DNA from: DAONFI01 sp035403485
GTDB taxonomy: Bacteria > Planctomycetota > Phycisphaerae > SM23-33
Assembly: GCA_964536835.1 (NCBI GenBank)
Contig: CAZIAZ010000029.1
Coordinates: forward strand, 1 to 38,789
Reading direction: 5' to 3'
Length of the DNA stretch: 38,789 bases
Numbering within the stretch: the stretch's first letter is position 1; every line of letters starts with the position of its first letter. The position numbers and the translations under genes were made by a program. Positions 25,408 through 34,524 of this stretch are shown piece by piece. A model generated the notes under the pieces. That model worked only from the letters and a program-made list of their open reading frames with translations, ran no database searches and was not told the origin of the DNA.

Positions 25408-25555
25408 TATAGTAATTCTCGAAAGTCTCTGTGAATAGTCTGCCGTTTCTCCTGGTATTGTTAATGCCATAATATGCAGTAACGACAGCTTAAAACGATG
25501 GTTTTGTCTTTGCAGATGTTGCCTAAACATTCACGGTTATTTTCAAGAACCGCTA
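25408..25555. mobile_element. M3 repeat, copy A, with inverted ends and nested stems
   Basis: The core (25431-25550) matches the reverse complement of 35321-35453 at roughly 80 percent by eye, including an identical 23-base block starting CCATAATATGCAGT. The ends are imperfect inverted repeats (TATAG, then TTCT and GAAA, then GTGAAT). Inside are nested complementary pairs: GTGAAT/ATTCAC, TCTGC/GCAGA and CGTTT/AAACG. It lies after clpB and next to the mnmG stop. It may be a MITE or a structured RNA. Confidence 0.65.
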
Positions 25556-25567
25556 TAGAAAACACTT

Positions 25568-27418
25568 TCAAGAACCGGAATTATGGCTGTCGGCCATGCT
25601 GATTGCCAGCACGGTAATGTCGGCAGGCGTTATGCCGCTCACCCGCAACGCCTGGCCGAGATTCGCCGGCTGAATTTTTGAGAGTTTTTCTTTCGCTTCC
25701 CATCGTAGCTGTTTTACCGAAAAATAATCAAAACCGGCGGGCAGTTTTTTTGCATCCAGGTCTTTGAATCTGGCGTTATACTGCTCCTGTTTGACGGTAT
25801 ATCCTTCGTACGCCGCGTCGATGGCGATGGTATTGACGGCTTGTGCGTCGAGATTTTGCAATTCTTGTAACGGCTTGCCGGATTCGCCTGCTTCATTAAT
25901 CAGCAGGTCGATTTTCGCCCCGGGACGACGCATGAGTTCCCACAAAGTTTTGCCTTCGATTCTGGTCGTGTGCATGATATTTTCCGCCGCACTGCAATTT
26001 CTGGATTTTTCTTCAAAAACTTTGTGACGTTCAGTATCGACCGTACCGATATCGCAGCCGACAGGCGTAAGACGCCGGTCTGCATTGTCATATCGCAGTG
26101 TCAGCCGGTGTTCAGCGCGGCTGGTGAACATGCGATACGGCTCGGTCACGCCTTTGGTTATCAGGTCGTCTATCATTACGCCCATATATGCCTGCTGCCG
26201 CGTAAGTATGAGCGGTGCGCGATTCTGAAGTTTCAGTGCGGCATTGATAGCGGCCATCATGCCCAGCGCGCCGGCCTCTTCATAACCTGTAGTGCCGTTA
26301 AGCTGGCCCGCCAGATACAGCCCCTGCATGCATTTTGTCTCAAGCGTGGAAAACAGCTGCGTCGGCTGGGCGAAATCATATTCAATCGCATATCCGTATT
26401 GCAGAATTTTCGCATTTTCAAGGCCAGGGATGTTGGCGACCATGAAATCCTGTACGTCGCGCGGCATGGATGTGGTTATGCCGTTACAGTAAATCCAGTT
26501 TGTATTCCTGCCTTCCGGTTCGAGAAAAACCTGATGCGACGTTTTGTCGGCAAATCTCTGAACTTTCGTTTCAAAACTTGGGCAGTATCGCGGGCCGACG
26601 GATGTTATCTGGCCGGTATACATGGGCGCGCGATGAAAATTATCGCGAATAGCCTGGTGGATTTTTTCGTTGGTCGCCGTCAGCCAACACGGTATCTGTT
26701 CGACGTCAAGTTGACGATTCATGAAAGAGAACGGTGACGGCACGGCATCCCCGTCCTGCCGCGTACATCTGGAGTAGTCGACTGTTTCCGCCGCCAGCCG
26801 AGGGCATGTACCGGTCTTCAGCCGTCCCAATGTAAGGCCGCAATTTCGGAGTGACTCGCTGAGTTCATTCGCCGCCGGTTCGTTTATTCGTCCGCCAGCC
26901 CATTTTTCCGGGCCGCGATGCATGATGCCTGCAAGAAACGTGCCCGCCGTAACTATGACGGCTGAACATTTTAATGTGACATCCGCATCGGCATTAACCG
27001 GCCGATATGTCAGGCCGCATACTTTTCCGCCGGAGGTACATATGCGTATCGCCATGCCTTCGAGTATCATAATCCCCGGAGTCGTCAAAAGTTTTTCCTG
27101 CATCCATCCTGAATAGGCATGGCGGTCAGCCTGGCAGCGCGGCCCCTGAACGGCTGGGCCTTTTGAGGCGTTGAGCATGCGGAACTGAATACCGTTAGCA
27201 TCGGCGGCGAGGCCCATGAGGCCGCCGAGTGCGTCTATTTCACGAACAATCTGACCTTTGCCGATGCCGCCGATAGCCGGATTGCAACTCATCTGGCCGA
27301 TTGTGTTTTTATACATCGTCACAAGAGCAGCGTTTGCGCCCATTCGGGCTGCGGCCCACACTGCTTCGATGCCGGCGTGGCCGCCGCCGACTATCACTAT
27401 GTCAAATTCCATTTTCAT
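25568..27418 (-). CDS. mnmG: tRNA uridine-5-carboxymethylaminomethyl modification enzyme MnmG (GidA)
   Basis: A 616-residue FAD-binding enzyme that, with MnmE, adds the carboxymethylaminomethyl group to wobble uridine 34 of certain tRNAs. The N-terminal FAD loop is VGGGHAGIEA at about residues 9-18. Family blocks GPRCQADRHAY, GRLKTGTCPRL, RYCPSFETKV and GYEEAGALG follow, and the C-terminal helical domain ends with the ISGITPADI-type motif (VSGITPADITVL). The length is near that of E. coli (629). The start is ATG 27418 or 27412; neither has a clear ribosome site, so coupling to birA, 56 bases upstream, is possible. mnmE is not in the window. The last codons overlap a TTTCAAGAACC word shared with the M3 repeat. 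Confidence 0.96.
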   Translation of the reverse strand: MKMEFDIVIVGGGHAGIEAVWAAARMGANAALVTMYKNTIGQMSCNPAIGGIGKGQIVREIDALGGLMGLAADANGIQFRMLNASKGPAVQGPRCQADRHAYSGWMQEKLLTTPGIMILEGMAIRICTSGGKVCGLTYRPVNADADVTLKCSAVIVTAGTFLAGIMHRGPEKWAGGRINEPAANELSESLRNCGLTLGRLKTGTCPRLAAETVDYSRCTRQDGDAVPSPFSFMNRQLDVEQIPCWLTATNEKIHQAIRDNFHRAPMYTGQITSVGPRYCPSFETKVQRFADKTSHQVFLEPEGRNTNWIYCNGITTSMPRDVQDFMVANIPGLENAKILQYGYAIEYDFAQPTQLFSTLETKCMQGLYLAGQLNGTTGYEEAGALGMMAAINAALKLQNRAPLILTRQQAYMGVMIDDLITKGVTEPYRMFTSRAEHRLTLRYDNADRRLTPVGCDIGTVDTERHKVFEEKSRNCSAAENIMHTTRIEGKTLWELMRRPGAKIDLLINEAGESGKPLQELQNLDAQAVNTIAIDAAYEGYTVKQEQYNARFKDLDAKKLPAGFDYFSVKQLRWEAKEKLSKIQPANLGQALRVSGITPADITVLAISMADSHNSGS

Positions 27419-27474
27419 AACGGCGAAAAATTGTAACAGATATGCACTAAAAAAAGAATGCCGCCGTAAAAAGA

Positions 27475-28302
27475 TTATTTTACGACGGTCGTGCCTTCGG
27501 CTGGTATAAGTTCGCGTGCTCCGAGGTCATTCACCAGCAGCAGGCCGCCCAATGGTTCGACATCCAACACCCGGCCGGCGTGCAAAATCCCGCCGGCCTT
27601 CAGCCGCACGCGATTGCCTATCATGTCACACCGTGGTATCCACATATCGTGAAGCATCGCAAGGTTGGAGGCAGCTACCTGAATTATCCAGTAGTCGAGA
27701 CGGCGGAGAATTTTTTGGACAATATCGTTGCGAGATAATTTTTGAGAATCAACCAACTCCGCCAGCGACGCGGCTGGCGAATCGACCGATGAATTCGACG
27801 GCGATGCGAAAACGTTTATGCCCATGCCTATTACCATTACGAACGTTTTTTTATAACTGCGACGCTCAACGAGTATGCCGGCGAGCTTTTTGCCTTCGAA
27901 CATCACGTCATTAGGCCATTTGAGTCTTGTATGCAAGCCGCTGGCCTGGTCTATCCCTTCGGCCACGGCTAAGCCGGCTGCTATCGTCAGCGCGCCAGGA
28001 TTTATGCACACGGAATCATCCATGAGAACTACGCTCATCAGGATAGCCGTACCCGGCGGGCTCAACCAGATTTTGCCGTGTCGTCCACGGCCATGCCGCT
28101 GAGCCTCCGCCAATATTACCAGACCGTCGCTATTGCCCTGCCGAGCCGAATCCCATGCAACATCATTGGTCGAATTCACCTCTTTAAAACACAGAATGCT
28201 GCGGCCGACCCGCAGAGTATCAAGGCCGTCGAGAATTTTTCCCGCATCCAGCAAAATATCGGGTTCATGTTCCTGCAAGTTGTAATTGCAATTTTTTTGC
28301 AA
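27475..28302 (-). CDS. birA: Biotin--[acetyl-CoA-carboxylase] ligase
   Basis: A 275-residue biotin protein ligase that activates biotin with ATP and attaches it to carboxylase carrier proteins. The biotinyl-AMP loop GRGRHGKIW is clear, as are the STNDVAW segment near residue 44 and KWPNDVMFEGKKLAGIL. There is no N-terminal DNA-binding domain, so it is the non-regulatory (class I) type. The start is unusual: the ORF begins at TTG 28302 with GGA nearby. An ATG at 28318 in another frame would join the birA frame if a run of seven A residues (minus strand, 28292-28298) were one base shorter. The deleted M2 element lies immediately upstream. Confidence 0.9.
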   Translation of the reverse strand: MQKNCNYNLQEHEPDILLDAGKILDGLDTLRVGRSILCFKEVNSTNDVAWDSARQGNSDGLVILAEAQRHGRGRHGKIWLSPPGTAILMSVVLMDDSVCINPGALTIAAGLAVAEGIDQASGLHTRLKWPNDVMFEGKKLAGILVERRSYKKTFVMVIGMGINVFASPSNSSVDSPAASLAELVDSQKLSRNDIVQKILRRLDYWIIQVAASNLAMLHDMWIPRCDMIGNRVRLKAGGILHAGRVLDVEPLGGLLLVNDLGARELIPAEGTTVVK

Positions 28303-28325
28303 GTCGTTCCAATCTCATATTTTTT

Positions 28326-28404
28326 TAGAACCTATCCCAAAAACATGGGCGTCGCCGAAATCGAGCAATTTTGCAGGCAGCCAAGGTTTTGGGGACAGGT
28401 TCTA
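28326..28404. mobile_element. M2 element, internally deleted 79-base copy
   Basis: The first 49 bases are identical to one end of the element at 22480-22644 (reverse strand). The remaining 30 match its other end, with changes near the tip (GGTTTTGGGGACAGGTTCTA). The junction falls at a shared TTGC word, as expected for deletion of 86 bases between short direct repeats. It has TA at both borders. It lies 24 bases upstream of birA. Confidence 0.85.
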
Positions 28405-28421
28405 CTATGCCCGTCGTAATT

Positions 28422-28444
28422 CTACATTTTTCTAAAAAATGTAG
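28422..28444. other. AT-rich perfect hairpin between nadC and birA
   Basis: CTACATTTTT and AAAAATGTAG form a 10-base perfect stem with a 3-base loop. It is about 80 bases downstream of nadC. The stem is AT-rich and only weakly terminator-like; it is next to the deleted M2 copy. Confidence 0.45.
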
Positions 28445-28522
28445 ATGAAAACACCCGCCGGCAAACAGCCAACCCAATAGCCTGACAAATACGACGCTAC
28501 GGGTTTTTTAATCCATAAAAAA

Positions 28523-29419
28523 TCAGTCCAAATCGCTATCCAGTCCGATGTCCACGCATTGTACCGAATGCGTCAGTGCGCCGACGGAAATCCGTTCGAC
28601 TCCGGTTTTGGCTACCTCGCCAAGATTTTTCTGCGTAATGCCGCCAGACGCTTCATATTCGATTTTTCCTTCCACACCGGCTGAGCGACGCATTTCTATC
28701 GCCTTTCGTATGACAGCCGGCGGCATGTTGTCCAGCAATATGATGTCGACCGGAAGTCTCAGTGCGTCGGCAAGTTGTTCGAGCGTATCCACTTCCACCT
28801 CGACAAATCCGCCGGCGGGCAGTTTTTTTCGCAACTCATCAAGCATGGGGGCCATTTCAGCCAGCGGCGTAATTCGGCCGGCACGGGCTAGCGCAGCAAG
28901 ATGATTGTCCTTTACCAGTACGGCATCATGGAGGCCCATGCGATGATTACAGCCGCCGCCTGTCCGGACGGCATATTTTTCCAACTCGCGCCAGCCTGGC
29001 GTAGTTTTGCGGGTATCGTATATTTTCGCCCGCGTGCCCTGCACCTGCCGGACATATTCGGCGGTAATGGTGGCGATTCCGCTCAATCGCTGTAAAAAAT
29101 TCAGTGCGACACGTTCCGCCGACATGATTGCATCCGCCGGCCCGCTCCATCGTGCAATAGCCTGGCCGCTGGCGAGCCGCTGACCGTCGGCGGCAATGTG
29201 TTCCGTACGTATTTCCGGACTGTACCTGGAGGCGATATCGTCAAGCAGACATTCGCCGGCGAGTATCATATCTTCACGCGCAATAAACATGGCTGTGGTC
29301 TGAACTGCTTTCGGCAGCAGAAGGCAGGTTACGTCGCCGCTGCCGAGGTCTTCTTCCAACGCCATATCCAACAGCCGCAAAAAACAATCGTGCTGTCGTT
29401 TTGTAAGTCTGTCCGTCAT
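28523..29419 (-). CDS. nadC: Nicotinate-nucleotide pyrophosphorylase (carboxylating)
   Basis: A 298-residue enzyme that makes nicotinate mononucleotide, CO2 and pyrophosphate from quinolinate and PRPP in NAD synthesis. Motifs in order are EDLGSGDVT near residue 23, AERVALNFLQRLSGIAT around 100, TRKTTPGWRELEKYAV near 135, GGGCNHRMGLHDAVLVKDNH and, toward the end, EASGGI and SVGALTHS. All expected quinolinate- and PRPP-binding basic residues seem present. The ATG overlaps the stop of the upstream thioredoxin-like gene (ATGA), with no strong ribosome site of its own, so the two are coupled. nadA and nadB are not in the window. Confidence 0.95.
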   Translation of the reverse strand: MTDRLTKRQHDCFLRLLDMALEEDLGSGDVTCLLLPKAVQTTAMFIAREDMILAGECLLDDIASRYSPEIRTEHIAADGQRLASGQAIARWSGPADAIMSAERVALNFLQRLSGIATITAEYVRQVQGTRAKIYDTRKTTPGWRELEKYAVRTGGGCNHRMGLHDAVLVKDNHLAALARAGRITPLAEMAPMLDELRKKLPAGGFVEVEVDTLEQLADALRLPVDIILLDNMPPAVIRKAIEMRRSAGVEGKIEYEASGGITQKNLGEVAKTGVERISVGALTHSVQCVDIGLDSDLD

Positions 29420-29892
29420 TTTTTGCTGCCGCTTTCTTTATATTCAAGAAATTCCACCCTGAACGGCACTTCGCCTATTTCTCCGTCGTGGCGATTTCGC
29501 ACCGACCCGTCAGGATAGAGAACCATCAACGCGGGCAGTTGCGTTATGTCATATTTTCGCACAAGCGGCGAGCTTTTTGAGACCGATACGCACGCCGGTA
29601 TATATCTGCCGCTTTTGCCGTCCTTGCCGAACAGGGCATCGCGGTTGGCAGGCATATTCACCCTCACGGCGATGGCACGGGCGATTTCACCAGGCGGCTG
29701 GGCAGTAAAAAGAACTACCATCATCTTGCCTTCTTTTCTTGCTTCGGCAAGTGCGACGTCAAAATTGCTCCGCCAGCCTGGTATCGTCAGATCCTTTCGC
29801 TGATACATGTAAACCGCCGCACAGACTGCGACTATCGCTACAAGAAAAATCAGCTTGCCTTTGCGTTTTCTGGTATCGGTTGTTTCTGTCAT
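29416..29892 (-). CDS. Membrane-anchored thioredoxin-fold protein without CxxC
   Basis: A 158-residue protein with a basic N-terminus (RKRKGK), a membrane anchor at about residues 13-29 and an outer domain that looks like a thioredoxin fold. The pattern WRSNFDVALAEARKEGKMMVVLFTA resembles thioredoxin-like (thioredoxin_7 type) domains, and YDITQLPALMVLYPDGS gives the typical cis-Pro region. The redox CxxC is absent: the usual place reads AQPPG, so disulfide chemistry by the standard mechanism is not expected. GGAGAAA precedes ATG 29892. It is coupled to nadC. The role is unknown; it is divergent from the DUF2723 gene, with 89 bases between. Confidence 0.72.
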   Translation of the reverse strand: MTETTDTRKRKGKLIFLVAIVAVCAAVYMYQRKDLTIPGWRSNFDVALAEARKEGKMMVVLFTAQPPGEIARAIAVRVNMPANRDALFGKDGKSGRYIPACVSVSKSSPLVRKYDITQLPALMVLYPDGSVRNRHDGEIGEVPFRVEFLEYKESGSKK

Positions 29893-29981
29893 AAAAATTT
29901 CTCCGGTGCATGAATTTTAACTTTACGGCACGGCTTGTTCAAGTTTGCCCTTTAAAAGAAGTTCTGATATCATAATAACGT

Positions 29982-31385
29982 ATGATGGAAAATTTGAACA
30001 AGTCGCGTAAATCAGCCGGCGGAATCGCGTTCTGCTATTTGATAATCGTTCTGATTTCGTTCATTTTTTATGCCGCGTTTGCCCAGCGAACCGTCGGATG
30101 GCAGGATAGCGGCGAATATCAGTGGCGGGTGCTTGCCGGCGACTGGACGACTTCGCAGGGCCTGGCGAGGGCGCATCCGCTGTATATATCAGCCGGCAGA
30201 GGCATACTTCTCCTGGCCGGCAAAACAAACCTTGTTTACGCACTGAACCTCTTAAGCTCGCTCGGCATGGCAATAGCGCTGGGAAATTTCTTTCTGCTCG
30301 GCAATTTCCTGACAGGCTGCAGATGGATACCGATTCTGGGGGCAGCCATGCTGGGCGTATGCCATACACCCTGGTGGCTGGCGGAGGTAGCGGAAGTTTA
30401 TACCTGGTCGCTGGCGATTTTTTTCGGCGAACTGGTGACGATGGCATGGCTGATTAGACGGCCGTCGTCATGGAAACTCTGCCTTCTTGCATTGCTGGCG
30501 GGATTGGAACTGGCTGTCCATGGATTTGCAGTGCTGGCGTATCCTGTTTACTTCGTGGTGGCGATAGTACTGGTCTGGAAGAAAAAATTATCGCTGTGGT
30601 CGCTTGCGGACGGATTGATTTTCTGGTCTGCCGGCGCATCATTATGGCTGGGCCAGATGATATGGCTATGGGAGCGGACGGATTTTCTCTACGCACTGAG
30701 AAATGCCCTCGTCGGCATGTATGGCGACAAGATACTTACCCTCGGCGTTCATCACGAGTTGTTGAAGGTAAACATCTGCCTGTCGGGCCTGAATTTTTTG
30801 AATTTCCTTCTTCCGCTGGCGATAATCGGCTGGTGGAATTTTCGCCGGCGGCTCGGCAGCGGAATAGCTGCCGCGATTGGCGCCATAACCGTTATTCACG
30901 TCGCTTTTTTCATACGATACCCCGTGCCGGATAAATTCACGTTTATACTTCCGACGCTCGGATTGATTGCGCTGGCGGCTACGGTCGGCATGGACGCGAT
31001 GGCTGAACGCGGCATAGCGTGGCGACGGGCTGTTGTAGTGATGGCGACCATATCCGTAATTCTTGGGCCGCTGTGCTATCTGGCCCTGCCAAAAATTCTG
31101 TCCGGCCACGTGGGCGGACTTGAAAAAACGAGATGGCCGTATCGCAATGAACTCGTCTACTGGATATCTCCATGGAAACAGAACGAAAATTCGGCTCAAA
31201 AATATTGTACTGAAAAATTGACGTCATTGCCGAAAAATGCAACCGTAGGCGACAACGGCAGCGCGACGGATTTTTTCCCGATGATGGTGCTTCAGCAGGC
31301 ATACGACATACGGCCTGACGTAAAGTTCAGGAGCGACCTGCTGCCAGGCGGGACTATGTGGAAGAGGAATTACGCCCCTCAATAG
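29982..31385 (+). CDS. DUF2723 multi-spanning membrane protein (glycosyltransferase-like)
   Basis: A 467-residue polytopic membrane protein. The first membrane segment (about 14-34) is followed by the family motifs DSGEYQW and AHPLYISAGR, which match the Asp and His-Pro positions of DUF2723, a group related to protein O-mannosyltransferases and GT-C enzymes. Further membrane segments are seen up to about residue 365. A polar C-terminal part of about 100 residues with YWISPWKQNEN follows, probably outside. The substrate is unknown. The start is ATG 29982 or 29985 with a weak AAAGAAG site. Its last 32 bases overlap the end of folP on the other strand, so the two transcripts collide. Confidence 0.8.
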   Translation: MMENLNKSRKSAGGIAFCYLIIVLISFIFYAAFAQRTVGWQDSGEYQWRVLAGDWTTSQGLARAHPLYISAGRGILLLAGKTNLVYALNLLSSLGMAIALGNFFLLGNFLTGCRWIPILGAAMLGVCHTPWWLAEVAEVYTWSLAIFFGELVTMAWLIRRPSSWKLCLLALLAGLELAVHGFAVLAYPVYFVVAIVLVWKKKLSLWSLADGLIFWSAGASLWLGQMIWLWERTDFLYALRNALVGMYGDKILTLGVHHELLKVNICLSGLNFLNFLLPLAIIGWWNFRRRLGSGIAAAIGAITVIHVAFFIRYPVPDKFTFILPTLGLIALAATVGMDAMAERGIAWRRAVVVMATISVILGPLCYLALPKILSGHVGGLEKTRWPYRNELVYWISPWKQNENSAQKYCTEKLTSLPKNATVGDNGSATDFFPMMVLQQAYDIRPDVKFRSDLLPGGTMWKRNYAPQ

Positions 31386-32205
31386 CCGCCGTTATTTTCA
31401 GCGCGTCGATTGTCGGCCGTACGTCATGTACCCTGAATATCGACGCCCCCAGACGATACGTCTCACAGCAGACGGCGATAGTTCCGCCAAGTCGCTCCTG
31501 CGGCGTTTTTTGGCCGGTTATTGCACCGATAAATCTTTTGCGGCTCGCGCCTATCAGAACCGGCCTGCCCAACGCAGTCAGGCGGTTAGTCTCACGCAGC
31601 AGTTGCAGGTTATGCTCCGGCAGTTTTCCGAATCCTATGCCGGGGTCGATTATACAAAGTTCAGGCGGCAAGCCGGCAGAAACGGCTGCCTCCAGACGGC
31701 CTTCCAGATAGATGGCCACTTCTCCGGCAACATCGTCGTAATGCGGCTGATGCTGCATTACCTTCGGCTGAGCCGGCATGTGCATAAAAATGACCGGCGT
31801 ACGATGCGCCGCCAGTAACGGAAACATCCGCGTATCGTCAGTGCCGGCAGAAATATCATTAATGATATCCGCGCCATGTTCAATGGCGAATCGGGCGACC
31901 TCCGAAAGAGTCGTATCGACGCTTACGACTGTTTTCATCTCCGTAATTATGGGCAGAATATCTTTCAGCCGACTAATCTGCTCATCCGCGTCAACCCGTT
32001 CACTGCCAGGCCTCGTACTTTCCGCGCCAATGTCAATGACGTCTGCGCCGTCTTCAATCATGCGTGCCGCTTGCGATATTGCAGCCTCGGCTGAAAGATA
32101 TTTTCCGCCGTCGGAAAAGCTGTCCGGCGTCACGTTCAATATGCCCATGACGTAAAAACGGCCGCTTCCGTTCGACGATAATATATCCCTGACGACGTCT
32201 TTCAA
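31354..32205 (-). CDS. folP: Dihydropteroate synthase
   Basis: A 283-residue TIM-barrel enzyme that condenses hydroxymethyl-dihydropterin pyrophosphate with p-aminobenzoate, the target of sulfonamides. Motifs are MGILNVTPDSFSDGG at residues 20-34, DIGAESTRPGSE, the INDISAG strand, DPGIGFGK and the GASRKRFIG loop with its conserved Arg/Lys residues. The start is TTG 32205, immediately after the RNase E/G stop (TAA then TTG). GAGGAT about 8 bases upstream and the need for residues before the first barrel strand support it over ATG 32148. It is therefore the last gene of the RNase unit. The 3' end overlaps the DUF2723 gene by 32 bases. Confidence 0.94.
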   Translation of the reverse strand: MKDVVRDILSSNGSGRFYVMGILNVTPDSFSDGGKYLSAEAAISQAARMIEDGADVIDIGAESTRPGSERVDADEQISRLKDILPIITEMKTVVSVDTTLSEVARFAIEHGADIINDISAGTDDTRMFPLLAAHRTPVIFMHMPAQPKVMQHQPHYDDVAGEVAIYLEGRLEAAVSAGLPPELCIIDPGIGFGKLPEHNLQLLRETNRLTALGRPVLIGASRKRFIGAITGQKTPQERLGGTIAVCCETYRLGASIFRVHDVRPTIDALKITAAIEGRNSSST

Positions 32206-34263
32206 TTATTCATCCTCATTCTGCAGTTGTTCCGAAACATGTTCGGAAAGTTCGTTAACCGCATTTTCATTTGTTTGCGGTTTGGCTTTGTGTCGTTTTC
32301 TGCCGCCCCGTTTGCCGCGACGTCTGGATTTTTTCGCATGCTCTTCCTGTTGTGCGTCTTCTGCGACGACATGCTCATGCAACTGTTCGAATACAGGTGA
32401 TTGTTGCGGTTGTTGCGACAAAATCTCCTGTTGTACGACTGCCGGTTTGATTTCACCCGGAATTTCATTTTGCGGCAGTTGCGGCTGTGACATTGACTGG
32501 TGTTTCTTTTTTCGGCGTGGCCGTTTTCTTTTTGATTTTTCCTGAGACGGCTGGGGCTGAGCCGGCATATTTTTTTCCCGGGGCTGTTGTTGTTTATTCT
32601 GAGGCTGGTCAGTTTGCCTGTCTGCAACCGGCAGAGGGTTGGATTCTGGCTCATTATCCTGTTCGGTGTCAAGCGTCAAATCGTTCTTCACTTCTACCAA
32701 CAGCGACGCAAGCTGTTTGGGGGTTTTGGGTCTGAATATATCCCAGCTGACTTCAGCCCCGCGGTTGTTAATGCATGAAATATGTACGTCGTTGCCCGAC
32801 AGGTCGTGCCGCGACGTTACCGTAATTGTTTTCCTGAATTCATGTTCGATATCAGTTATAATCTGCCGCTGGGAATTCAGAAGATAGTGTGCTACTTCCG
32901 GAGCCACAGCAAGTTCTATACTTGCCACATCCTGGCTCGCACACGCCACCTTGAGGTTGCGTATGACCGACAGCGCCACCGATTCGTTCGACAGTACCAT
33001 GCCGGTTCCGTCGCAATAGGGACACATTTTAAAAATACTCTGCTTGAGCGATGGCCGAAGGCGCTGTCGCGTCATCTGTATGAGGCCGAAGTTGCTTATC
33101 TTGAGCACCTTGTTTTTGGCCCTGTCTTCCTTCAGCAGGTCGCGGAGTTTCTTTTCTAGTTCGCGACGGTTTTTCTCTTCCCGCATATCGACGAAGTCTA
33201 TGACTATCACACCCCCCATATCCCGCAGCCTCAACTGTCTTGCAATTTCATCTGCCGCCGCCAGATTCAGATACAACGCATTCAGCTCCGCACTTTTATG
33301 CTGACGATAGCTGCCGGAATTGACGTCGATAGCTACCAATGCCTCGGTCTGGTCGATGACTATCGACCCGCCGTTTGAAAGTTCCACTCTGCGGGAGTTG
33401 ATTTTGCGGATTTCCTCTTCCACTCCGAATTCGCGGAAAAGGCCCTGGTCGCCGGTATAATACTGAATTTTACATTTCGTACGTGGGCCGGCAAAATCAA
33501 GAAATTCGCAAACCCTCTGCGCAACATCTCGGCTGTCACAGATAATACGTTTTATGTCAGCGTCATAGACATCTCGCAACGTACGGATGACAAGATCGGA
33601 TTCCTTATAAATTTCCGCCGGCGCTTTCGTAGCCGCGATGCGATCATTGACTGCTTTCCACAGTCGTGTCAGATACGCCAAATCTCTCTGGAGGTCTCGT
33701 TTGGTTCTGCCGATGCCTGCCGTACGAACGATTACGCCCAGATTTTCCGGCACTTCAAGTTGCGCGAGGATTTCCTTGATTTTATCGCGATCTTCTTCGT
33801 CTTCGATTTTGCGGCTTATGCCGATGTGAGCCATATCGGGCATGGTCACGAGCAGCCGGCCTGGTATCGAAAGATACGTCGTCATGGTCGGGCCTTTTGT
33901 GCCGATGCCCTCCTTGGTCATCTGTACCACAACTTCCTGGCCGGGCCGGAGACATTCCTGCATGGGCGGCCGCGACTTGTGCGAGCTGCGACGGCCGACG
34001 CTCTCAAGCTGTCTGGACGGCGTAGGAAAATACTTGGGGTGAAGGTCGGAGATATGCAAAAAACCGTTTTTCGGGCCGCCGTAATCTATAAATGCAGCCT
34101 GTATCGACGGTTCAATGTTCGTTACGCGGCCTTTATAAATATTCCCGACCTGGCTGGCAGCACTTGCACGTTCTGAATATAATTCCTGCAGTTTGTTTTC
34201 GGCCAAAACCGCTATTCTGCATTCATGGCCTTCAATGGTGTTTATCAACATGAGTTTCGACAT
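32206..34263 (-). CDS. rng: Ribonuclease E/G family endoribonuclease
   Basis: A 685-residue endoribonuclease with roles in rRNA maturation and mRNA decay. The S1 domain is in the first 130 residues (VGNIYKGRVTNIEPSIQAAFIDYG). The DNase-I-like catalytic part has the metal-binding aspartates in ALVAIDVNSG and VIVIDFVDM, and CPYCDGTG forms the Zn-link. After about residue 500 the chain becomes Gln/Lys/Arg/Pro-rich, with RGKRGGRKRHK near the end, likely a disordered RNA- or partner-binding tail, shorter than in E. coli RNase E. I prefer ATG 34263 (AGAGG upstream); ATG 34323 also has an AAGG site. folP follows without a gap; a DUF2344 gene is upstream. Confidence 0.93.
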   Translation of the reverse strand: MSKLMLINTIEGHECRIAVLAENKLQELYSERASAASQVGNIYKGRVTNIEPSIQAAFIDYGGPKNGFLHISDLHPKYFPTPSRQLESVGRRSSHKSRPPMQECLRPGQEVVVQMTKEGIGTKGPTMTTYLSIPGRLLVTMPDMAHIGISRKIEDEEDRDKIKEILAQLEVPENLGVIVRTAGIGRTKRDLQRDLAYLTRLWKAVNDRIAATKAPAEIYKESDLVIRTLRDVYDADIKRIICDSRDVAQRVCEFLDFAGPRTKCKIQYYTGDQGLFREFGVEEEIRKINSRRVELSNGGSIVIDQTEALVAIDVNSGSYRQHKSAELNALYLNLAAADEIARQLRLRDMGGVIVIDFVDMREEKNRRELEKKLRDLLKEDRAKNKVLKISNFGLIQMTRQRLRPSLKQSIFKMCPYCDGTGMVLSNESVALSVIRNLKVACASQDVASIELAVAPEVAHYLLNSQRQIITDIEHEFRKTITVTSRHDLSGNDVHISCINNRGAEVSWDIFRPKTPKQLASLLVEVKNDLTLDTEQDNEPESNPLPVADRQTDQPQNKQQQPREKNMPAQPQPSQEKSKRKRPRRKKKHQSMSQPQLPQNEIPGEIKPAVVQQEILSQQPQQSPVFEQLHEHVVAEDAQQEEHAKKSRRRGKRGGRKRHKAKPQTNENAVNELSEHVSEQLQNEDE

Positions 34264-34524
34264 ATTTTGAATATCCTCTATAAATAAATTATTCAAACTG
34301 ACCGATTTAACGGTTTCCAGCATATCAGCCTTAAAGGTAAATGTTTATTTTATATATGGTTATGATTCAACAGCAATCGTTTATCAATCTATTTTTGCCA
34401 AATTGACAATTTATGTAACTTTTTAAAATAAGTATTTACCGAACCAACTATCGTCAACCGGTCACTTCGAGTAGATTACAAATTTTTTCCCAAATCAATT
34501 TTGAGAGTTATTTTAAAAAATATT

